Source: Desmonostoc vinosum HA7617-LM4
GTDB lineage: Bacteria; Cyanobacteriota; Cyanobacteriia; Cyanobacteriales; Nostocaceae
Length of the DNA: 64,000 nucleotides
Direction of reading: 5' to 3'
Assembly (NCBI GenBank): GCA_019359515.1
Contig: JAHHHC010000014.1
Coordinates: forward strand, 62,001 to 126,000
Below the pieces are notes generated by a model that saw only the letters and a program-made list of their open reading frames with translations, made no database searches and was not told where the DNA came from. Positions 54,163 through 62,200 of the stretch are shown here, piece by piece. A program made the position numbers and the translations under genes. Positions within the stretch are counted from its first letter, which is position 1; every line of letters begins with the position of its first letter.

Positions 54163-55005
54163 TTATTTAACTCCACATAACAAGCCAAATTTAATTAACC
54201 CACGCTGATAACCCCGACGCATTAAACCCAGCGATAAAGCCCCAACAATTGTACTCCAGCCCGATCGCACTAAACCTAAAATTGCACTAGGAGTCAATGC
54301 CGAATCAATCACCACATTCCAAAATGGGGCTACAGCTGTTGACCAATCAGCGGTACGGATATTATGTAATGGTAGTTGATGGGCGATCGCTTTATACTCA
54401 GGCAAAGAAATTACATAAGGCAAACAATACACTCGATAAATATCCTGCAAATGCTTTTGTTCGTCTGCGCTTAGAGGTGACTCATCAGTCGGTCGATGGC
54501 ACCATGTCACCATCATCAAGGTACCACCGGGTTTCAGCACCCGGTAACACTCTTGCATAAACTTGGTTTTATCGGGCATATGTTCACCACTTTCTAATGA
54601 CCAAACCAAGTCAAAAGAATTGTCTGCAAAAGGCATTGCTTGAGCGTTGGCGACTTGAAACTGTGTTCTGGGACTCAAATTAGCCTCCAAAGCTCGTTCT
54701 GTTGCTCTTGCGGCTTGTACAGGGCTGAGTGTAATTCCTGTAGCCTTGGCATGGAATTTTTCTGCCAAGTAGAGAGAACTACCACCAATACCACAACCTA
54801 CATCTAAGATATTTTCTGCTGCTTGTATCCCTCCCCAACTGAGCAATTCCTCGATTAAATCAATTTGAGCCTGACGACGGTCTTTTTTCTCGGTTCCATC
54901 AGCACCATAGTATCCGTGGTGCATATGTTCGCCCCAAATCTGTTCCCACAGGCCGGAGGAAGCATCGTAAAATCGTTGAATTTGTTGGTACAGTGTTGCA
55001 CTCAT
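54163..55005 (-). CDS. Gamma-tocopherol methyltransferase
   Basis: A 280-residue SAM-dependent methyltransferase closely resembling the cyanobacterial gamma-tocopherol C-methyltransferase (plant VTE4 relatives). It should convert gamma- to alpha-tocopherol at the membrane. Motifs are IWGEHMHHGYYG, SAM site LDVGCGIGGSS (~67-77), FDLVWSLESGEHMPDK and RVLKPGGTLMMVTW. The N-terminus MSATLYQQIQRFYDAS is as expected. It lacks the transit peptide of plant forms. It stands alone, divergent from ktrB. Confidence 0.9.
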   Translation of the reverse strand: MSATLYQQIQRFYDASSGLWEQIWGEHMHHGYYGADGTEKKDRRQAQIDLIEELLSWGGIQAAENILDVGCGIGGSSLYLAEKFHAKATGITLSPVQAARATERALEANLSPRTQFQVANAQAMPFADNSFDLVWSLESGEHMPDKTKFMQECYRVLKPGGTLMMVTWCHRPTDESPLSADEQKHLQDIYRVYCLPYVISLPEYKAIAHQLPLHNIRTADWSTAVAPFWNVVIDSALTPSAILGLVRSGWSTIVGALSLGLMRRGYQRGLIKFGLLCGVK

Positions 55006-55182
55006 GAAAAAAGCAGTTTAAAAAAACATATTGGTTAGGCTACCATGTGTGTTTTTAATTAAATTAGGGTATTTTTGCTTTCAAGTAGGTAAACCCAAGT
55101 TTACCTTGAGGAGAAAACGTTTTTATACTTATGTTGCTGGGATACCTACAAAAACTTTCCATTTGGGATTTTAAATTAACTT

Positions 55183-56517
55183 ATGACTGTTACTCGCACA
55201 ATTTGCTTGGGATTTCTGGCTGTCATCACAGTGGGAACCATCTTATTAATGATGCCTTTTGCTACTAGTGATGGTACGTGGAATAACTTAATTGTGGCGC
55301 TTTTTACTTCGACTTCCGCAGTTTGTGTGACTGGTTTGTCAGTAGTTGATCCTGGTACTTATTTTTCCTTTTGGGGACAGTTGTTTATTGCGTTGTTGGC
55401 TCAAATTGGTGGGTTGGGTTACATGACAACTACAACCTTTTTGATTTTGCTCATCGGGCGGAAGTTCGACCTCCGGCAAAAAGTCGCAATTCAACAAGCT
55501 TTAGACCGACCAGGAATGAGTGGCAGTTCTCAAGTTATCCGCTCAATTATTGCGACAACTTTGATTTTTGAAATTACGGGAGTACTTTTGCTGTTAATAG
55601 CCTTTGTTCCCGATTATGGATGGGAAAAAGGACTTTGGTTAGCAATTTTTCATAGTGTTAATGCTTGGAATAATGCAGGGTTTAGCCTATTTAAAGATAG
55701 TTTTATTGGTTATCAATCTTCTTTTTTAGTAGTCTTCACTATTACAGTGTTAATTATCTTGGGAGGTATTGGTTATCAGGTGATTTTAGAAGCGTATCTT
55801 TGGTTGCGCGATCGCCTACTCAAAAAAACTCAGGCCCAAGTTTTTTCTTTAGATTTTAAAGTTGCAACTAGCACAACAATTATATTATTAATCATAGGAA
55901 TAATCGCTTTTTTATGTATAGAGTTTAGAAATCCTGAAACCTTCGGATCTCTTAATTTTAGAGACCAGTTATTATTAGCTTGGTTTCAATCAGTGACACC
56001 TAGAACTGCTGGCTTTAACACCATTGATATTGGTAAAATGACTACTGCTGGTCTATTTATTACCATTGCCTTGATGTTTATTGGTGCTAGCCCAGGTGGT
56101 ACAGGAGGCGGTATTAAAACAACAACTCTCAGAGTACTAACCAGTTGTACAAAATCAATCCTTCAGGGTAAAGAAGAAGTTTTATTATATGAGCGTAAGA
56201 TAGCTATAAATCTAATTTTAAAAGCTGTCGGAGTGCTAGTTGGTTCGGTAGCGACCGTGATTATATCAACAATTTTAATTGCTTTGACAGATCCAAAGTT
56301 AGATTTTATCCAAATTTTGTTTGAAGTAGTATCAGCCTTCGCCACTGTAGGACTTTCTACAGGAATCACAGGTAGTGTTTCCACGACAGCCAAGCTGATT
56401 TTAATTGCCACAATGTATATTGGAAGAGTCGGTGTTTTACTACTGATGTCAGCTATCTTAGGAGATCCCCGACCGAGTAGAGTTCATTATCCTGAAGAAA
56501 ATTTACTTGTCGGATAG
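55183..56517 (+). CDS. ktrB: Potassium uptake channel subunit KtrB (TrkH family)
   Basis: The membrane subunit of the Na+-dependent Ktr K+ uptake system. At 444 residues it has the four P-loop repeats expected (TSTSAVCVTGLSVVD, HSVNAWNNAGFSLF, VTPRTAGFNTIDIG, SAFATVGLSTGIT), each with a filter glycine. It should import K+, important for osmotic and salt response. It lies upstream of ktrA on the same strand with a 217-bp gap. Confidence 0.93.
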   Translation: MTVTRTICLGFLAVITVGTILLMMPFATSDGTWNNLIVALFTSTSAVCVTGLSVVDPGTYFSFWGQLFIALLAQIGGLGYMTTTTFLILLIGRKFDLRQKVAIQQALDRPGMSGSSQVIRSIIATTLIFEITGVLLLLIAFVPDYGWEKGLWLAIFHSVNAWNNAGFSLFKDSFIGYQSSFLVVFTITVLIILGGIGYQVILEAYLWLRDRLLKKTQAQVFSLDFKVATSTTIILLIIGIIAFLCIEFRNPETFGSLNFRDQLLLAWFQSVTPRTAGFNTIDIGKMTTAGLFITIALMFIGASPGGTGGGIKTTTLRVLTSCTKSILQGKEEVLLYERKIAINLILKAVGVLVGSVATVIISTILIALTDPKLDFIQILFEVVSAFATVGLSTGITGSVSTTAKLILIATMYIGRVGVLLLMSAILGDPRPSRVHYPEENLLVG

Positions 56518-56734
56518 TTTAGGAAAAGTGAGGGGGAGTAGCGACTGCTATATGTTCCCACCTTGCCTACCTCCTCAGCACCTTCGCCTCTGCCAATTCC
56601 CCATTCCCAATGACAAATGATCAATAACTAAACTGATAAAATACATAATATTAGGCAAAAAATAAAATTTGAAATTCATGCGGTTTAACCGTTTTTTGTC
56701 CTAGAACCAGGGAGCCATCACAAGGATAATAAAG

Positions 56735-57430
56735 GTGAATCTATCATCATTAGGTTTTTTTCGCAGTTTACGTAAAGATAACCATCAATTTGCTGTCATT
56801 GGGTTAGGTCGTTTTGGTCGTTCCGTCTGTTCAACACTGCATAACTTGGGTTATCAAGTACTAGCTACAGATATTGATGAAAAACGAGTTGCAGATGCAT
56901 TAACCGAAGAAATAGTTGGTCATGCTTTGCAACTAGATTCTACAGAACCTGCTGCACTTAGAGAAGCTGGAGTTTTTGAATTTGACACAGTAATTGTAGC
57001 AATTGGTAACTATGTTCAAGAAAGTATTATTACCACTCTTAATGCCAAAGAAGGTGGTGTTCCTCACGTAGTTGCCAAAGCATCTAGCGAAGTTCACTGC
57101 AAATTATTACGGCGAGTTGGTGCAGATCATGTTGTGTTCCCTGAGTATGAGGCGGGTTGTGCCTTGGCGCGTACACTTACCAAACCAGCAATTTTAGATC
57201 GGTTTGACCTTGACCCAGATAACAGTATTGTAGAGTTAATCGTGCCTGATGAATTTCACGGCAAAACGATCGCCGAGTTGCAACTGCGTAATCGCTTTGG
57301 TTTAAACTTACTAGCAGTAAGCCAAGATGGAAAATTTCAAATCAATCCTAACCCCAACAGGCGTTTAGAAAAGGGTTCTGCAATGGTAGTAATTGGTTGC
57401 AACAGAGATATCAATCGCTTACCAATCTAG
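56735..57430 (+). CDS. ktrA: Potassium uptake regulatory subunit KtrA (RCK domain)
   Basis: A 231-residue cytoplasmic ring subunit that gates KtrB by nucleotide binding. The Rossmann motif is VIGLGRFGRSVCSTL (~22-36) with the acidic end ATDIDEKRV. The C-terminal RCK_C domain starts near DPDNSIVELIVP. The start is GTG at 56735, with AAGGA ten to fourteen bases upstream. A 217-bp spacer with a short ATTCCCCATTCCCAATGAC repeat separates it from ktrB. Confidence 0.93.
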   Translation: MNLSSLGFFRSLRKDNHQFAVIGLGRFGRSVCSTLHNLGYQVLATDIDEKRVADALTEEIVGHALQLDSTEPAALREAGVFEFDTVIVAIGNYVQESIITTLNAKEGGVPHVVAKASSEVHCKLLRRVGADHVVFPEYEAGCALARTLTKPAILDRFDLDPDNSIVELIVPDEFHGKTIAELQLRNRFGLNLLAVSQDGKFQINPNPNRRLEKGSAMVVIGCNRDINRLPI

Positions 57431-57473
57431 TGGCGTAGTCAATGATTTCCTCACGAATGAACTCGCGCAGTTG

Positions 57474-58424
57474 CTATTGCTGCGACCAGTTGAGAATATC
57501 TTTGTTGACTTTTATATAGCCAGGCGTAATGTGTTCAAAGTGGGGACTTAATTGCTGATGTGCTGTAGGTAGTGCATGGAAAGGAATCGATGGATATAAA
57601 TGATGTTCTGCGTGAAATGGCATATTCCACATGAAAAATCGCACAGGCCAGAATGTTAGTGTAGTGCGCGTATTCGTGAGGGGATGAGCATCAAGAGAAC
57701 AGCCTGTATGTTCTGCCAGCAGAATAAAACGTAGAATTGGTTGACCGACAAAAAGCGGTAATAGCCAATAGATTATAAACCAAGGTTGACCGACTGCGAT
57801 TGAAAGGGCGATCGCACTTAGATAAACAATCAATTGCCAGCGAGTAGAGTGAATAACTTTAGCTTTTGCGGTTTCTGTAATAAATGGGCAATCGTCAAGT
57901 TGACCGAGGGCAGCACGAAAATGTCCACGTATTTTATCTAGCCACCAAGGTAAACCGCTAATTACTAACAAATACATACCCAAGTTACTTGGTTGGAGGT
58001 CGGTCAGTTCTGGGTCTTTGTTGGGAACGCGTGTATAGAGGTGATGCCATTTATGATAATAGCGGTAGAAAGTGATGTTGTAAAAAGAAAGCAAGCCAGC
58101 ACACCATCCGACAACATCATTCAAACGTTTATGAGCAAAAGCGGTTCTGTGAACACATTCATGCATGGGTGCAAACATTGCCGCCAAACTAAAACCATAA
58201 ATTACTAATGCCGGAATTGCTAGCCACCAATTGCCCCAACTCGTCGCCCACAGGTAGCCAGAAAATCCCATAATTGTTAAATGTCCAGCCAGCTGAATTA
58301 GTCCTTGCCAGTTAGCTCGCTCGTTTAAAACACTTAATTCTTGTATACTCAAAATCTGACGAGGGTTGTAGTCATGAGTAACTTTGTGAGCTAATAATTC
58401 CGGTTCACTTACATTACTAAACAT
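57474..58424 (-). CDS. Membrane fatty acid desaturase-family protein
   Basis: A 316-residue integral-membrane di-iron enzyme. The three His boxes HECVH, HKWHH and HAEHH are present, with four hydrophobic segments. The end FHAEHHLYPSIPFHALP is usual in the FA_desaturase family. It could act on a fatty acid or a carotenoid; I cannot decide. I start at the ATG at 58424, which has GGTGGAG eight bases upstream; the longer frame to 58448 would overlap that site. Confidence 0.85.
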   Translation of the reverse strand: MFSNVSEPELLAHKVTHDYNPRQILSIQELSVLNERANWQGLIQLAGHLTIMGFSGYLWATSWGNWWLAIPALVIYGFSLAAMFAPMHECVHRTAFAHKRLNDVVGWCAGLLSFYNITFYRYYHKWHHLYTRVPNKDPELTDLQPSNLGMYLLVISGLPWWLDKIRGHFRAALGQLDDCPFITETAKAKVIHSTRWQLIVYLSAIALSIAVGQPWFIIYWLLPLFVGQPILRFILLAEHTGCSLDAHPLTNTRTTLTFWPVRFFMWNMPFHAEHHLYPSIPFHALPTAHQQLSPHFEHITPGYIKVNKDILNWSQQ

Positions 58425-58511
58425 AATTAAAACTCCACCATATATCATCGTTTTATTGTAAAATGCATGTTTTAAAATGGTCGGACTTCTGGGTATTGTT
58501 GTGCTGTATAA

Positions 58512-58913
58512 CTACGGGAACAACCCCAATCGAATCCATAATTGCCGTGCTGCTACTTGAGCAAGACTATTCATCGCCAAATACTCTACTGTAACTTCTC
58601 CAACTGGAGTCATGCCCCTAATTTCGCCAGATTTGACATCAATCTGAAAATTTTCACTCCACTGATTTTCTCTTGGATGAAATAACCGAACTTCAATGTT
58701 GGAATCAGGCAAAGTGCCACTAATACGAGTTCCTTTACGGAGATTACAAGAGCGACACGCAAGGGCTAGATTTGCTTTGTTATTTGCACCTTGCCGAGAA
58801 ATTGGAATAATATGCTCCACCTCAAACGGAAAATTGAAAACGACTTCAGGAGCTTGGCAGTACTCACAACGATGCTTGGCACGCCCAGCGATCGCATCAT
58901 AGTATGGATTCAT
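58512..58913 (-). CDS. HNH endonuclease
   Basis: A 133-residue protein with an HNH nuclease domain: zinc Cys pairs CEYC and CRSC, the catalytic segment VEHIIPISRQGANNKANLAL and CNLRKG. The C-terminal ~60 residues are a small beta domain. Its start overlaps the stop of the upstream gene by four bases (ATGA), so the two are translationally coupled. The role is unknown; such short HNH proteins occur both as stand-alone genes and in defence or mobile contexts. Confidence 0.88.
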   Translation of the reverse strand: MNPYYDAIAGRAKHRCEYCQAPEVVFNFPFEVEHIIPISRQGANNKANLALACRSCNLRKGTRISGTLPDSNIEVRLFHPRENQWSENFQIDVKSGEIRGMTPVGEVTVEYLAMNSLAQVAARQLWIRLGLFP

Positions 58914-59272
58914 GAATTTTCTAGCTGCATCAACGCAGCGGTGCGGTCTGTTGCCGCTTTCAATTCAGCCTCAACCAAGTTATCCAGTTCTGCTTGTTGT
59001 TCTGGTGGCAATTCTTGCCCCTGATCTCGTGCTAATCGCCATAATCTCATTAGTTCTGATAACCGTTCTTGTTGCTGGGCACTAAAGAATGTATCAGGGC
59101 GAAAGCTTTGAATAACCAGTAGCGCACTAAATTCAATCTCACCCAACTGGGCAGTTAAGGCATCTAAAGCTTGCCCCGCAGTTTTACCAACAGAATGTTT
59201 ATCTCCTGCGATCGCACGATAGGATTTCTCACCACTAGGGTCTGTTGTTGGTAAAATTGCTACTGTAGTCAT
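58910..59272 (-). CDS. 120-residue protein coupled to the HNH gene
   Basis: A soluble helical protein starting at ATG 59272 (MTTVAILPTTDPSGEKSYRA). The first half includes GDKHSVGKTAGQALDALTAQ and the second half is strongly helical and acidic (LPPEQQAELDNLVEAELKAA). GAGG nine bases upstream supports the start; the open frame reaches 59359 inside the previous gene. It lies 25 bp after the giant CHAT gene and overlaps the HNH gene by four bases, forming a three-gene unit. I do not recognise a family with certainty. Confidence 0.78.
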   Translation of the reverse strand: MTTVAILPTTDPSGEKSYRAIAGDKHSVGKTAGQALDALTAQLGEIEFSALLVIQSFRPDTFFSAQQQERLSELMRLWRLARDQGQELPPEQQAELDNLVEAELKAATDRTAALMQLENS

Positions 59273-59297
59273 GCTTCTAGCCTCAAGTTGATGTAGG

Positions 59298-62200
59298 CTA
59301 CCAAGGATTACCAACCATTGTAAATGCTGCCCAATAATAAGGATGGGATAGCGATTCATCAGGGTTGTCTATACTTTCAGGAGGTAAAGGCAAGTTCTTG
59401 ACATCTGCGAAACCTTGAATTTGACCATCCTTTAAGAAAATTTGTCCCTTAGCCATAGCCAACTGAGCTTGTCTAAGGGCTTCTGCTTTAATGGGAGATG
59501 TCCTTAAATTTTCATAAAACTTTGTCATTAATGCCGCTGTACCTGCATCATTGACTGTCCACAAACTAGCAACACTGGTTTTCACACCCGCCAATACTGC
59601 TAAACCTGCAAAGCCAATTTCGGCTTTTTCGTCCCCAACAGCTGTTCTACAAGCACTCAACACTAACATCTCAACTTGAGGATCATTCAACCGTAATTGT
59701 CGTATCTGGTTTAAGCGTAATTTGTCCTCCCACAACTGAATGTAGGATTTGCTCAAAGTATCAGCAGTATCATCAGCTCTGATAAAGTCGGCATGGGTTG
59801 CCATGTGAATGATGCCAAAAGGTTGACTGCGGCGGACATTTTTGAGATTGTCTAAAGTAGCTTGCTTGTCTAACAATAATCTCCCTCGCCAGAGTCTATT
59901 TACTAGTGTGGATAATTCAATCGGCACTGCTGGTAGAGGTCGTTGTTCTTGAGTACTCTGAGAAACCCCCATAGCTAAAACTTGGGCTTTTTTGATATCT
60001 GCGTAGAGGGTGTTAGTCAAACTGAGACTAGGCATTAAGCCAATGCTATATTTTTCTACCAAAAACCCTTTACCATCGTGCAAAGCTGCTATGGGGGTAG
60101 AACGTAATCCGACATCTGGGATAAAAACTAAATTAGTGATGCCTCGCGCTTGTAAATCCGCTTCTAATGGTGCAATAATCCAGCCGTGTAATTGTTTGCC
60201 AAAACGTAAGTAGCTTTTACGACGACGGTTGCGGGGATTGACGATTTGGTCACGAAATTCATTAGCTACTTTTAATACATTAGCTTTTGTTGTTTCTGAA
60301 ATTCGCTTGCGGATGGGATCTCCCTTGCCAGTGACTACTACTATTTCGAGCTGATCGCTATCTTGCTGTTCTACAGTTAACAACTGTTTATTAGCAGCTT
60401 TGTTGGGATCAGTTTGAGGAATGGTCTCGACAGGCACAAAGCTGAGGTAAATAAATGCAGGTTTAGCACCAGTGGCTTTCTCAATTTCCAGAGCAATTTT
60501 TTTGGCATCATCCAGTGTTTTAACTTTGGGACTGGGAACGCCTAATTCTTGGGCAAATGTATCTGTAAATTTGTCTTCAGGAGTGGGATTTTTATCATCA
60601 GTACCGTTTGTACCACCATCACCTGGATCATTACCTGGTTTGCCGTCACAATTAAATGAGCATGGGGAAATCTGATTATTGACATTAATTGCCACTTGTA
60701 CAGGTGCTGAAGAGGAAACGCGATCGCTTGCTCTGACTGTAAATGCATTAATCAGCCCGGTGGTATTATTTGGCGGTGTGTAGATGAGTGTTTCACCTGG
60801 TGTTAACGTATCGCCAGCAGCTAAAATTGTATCGCCGCGTCTCAGTGTTCCTGCGAGGATGGCGTCAATAATAACGGTAGTGTTATCTAAGTTGACATCA
60901 GTTGTACTAGCGGTAAATGTAAATGTAAAGGGTTGATTGGATTGGGCATTGCCAGACAACAGGGTATTGGTTGTCAATGTTGGCGACGTGTTCACAGAAT
61001 TAATCGTGATCCCGGTTGGCGTACCACTGGCAGTGCCACCATTAGGTAAGACGGGAAAACTACCTGAAGCAATTACCGAAGTTGCTCCGGCATTAATTGC
61101 TCCGGCTGTACCATTGATACTTGCATCACCCACAGTAAATGGTACATTATCGGGGCCGCCATCATGGCGAATTGTCACATTACCGCCAATGGGAGGTGCA
61201 AAGGTTATTAGTGGGGCTTCGACAACCGAGAACGCGCCGCGAGTCACAATTGTATTACCGTCAAAAACGGTGCTAAACCCTTGCACGAGTCCATTAGTTA
61301 ATACTTGCACATCACCACCCGTAACAACATTACCCTCACCAGTGCTGGTGATGGCTTGAGTGTTGATGCTGCCAAAACGAATTGTGCTACCAGCAGTATT
61401 GGTAGTTTGGAGAGTGACATTGCCACCTGTAGCTGTCGCATTACCATCAGTTCCGGTGGCGATCGCCGAGGCATCAATTCCCCCATTCACGGTAATATTA
61501 TCTCTAGCCGTTAAGTTAACTGCACCAGCTGTGGCTGTAAATTCACCGCCTCCAGTCTTGAATACATAAGAGTTGATTGCACCTGTGGTAATACTGCCTG
61601 CTGTGCTTGTTGCCGTCACCGCACCACCAGTACCTGTGGCGGAAGTATCATCAGCAAAAGAATTAATTATGTCTGTGACAATATCACCAGTAGCACTTAA
61701 AGTTACCGTTCCTCCTGTACCACCTGCAAACCCACTCTCAGTAGTGCTGGTATCAAGTTGACCGAGAGTAATCGCACCATTGGTACTTGTAACTGAAATA
61801 TTACCTGCTGAGTAGCCGTAGCCAGCACCAGTAGCAATAATATTACCTGCGGTGATGTTGCCACTTGCAGATAACGTCACATCACCACTATCGCTACTGG
61901 AATCACCATTTGTGTTGAGATTTCCCAGTGCTAAACTAGCGCCAGAGATGTTGATATCTCCCCCACTTGTATTAATGGTATCAGTGGGAGTAGCAAAAAT
62001 TACAGAACCACTGCTTGAGGTCAGACTAAAGCTACCACTGCCCAAGTTTAACGTCGCAATACCAGGGGTTGTGACTCCCGGCGTGCCACCTGTGATTGAA
62101 TTGATGGTAATATTGCCAGTCGCTTGTAAGTTAATATTTGTACCAAATCCTAAAGCGGCGATCGCACCCCAAGAAACAGTATTAGCACCGCTATCTGGAG

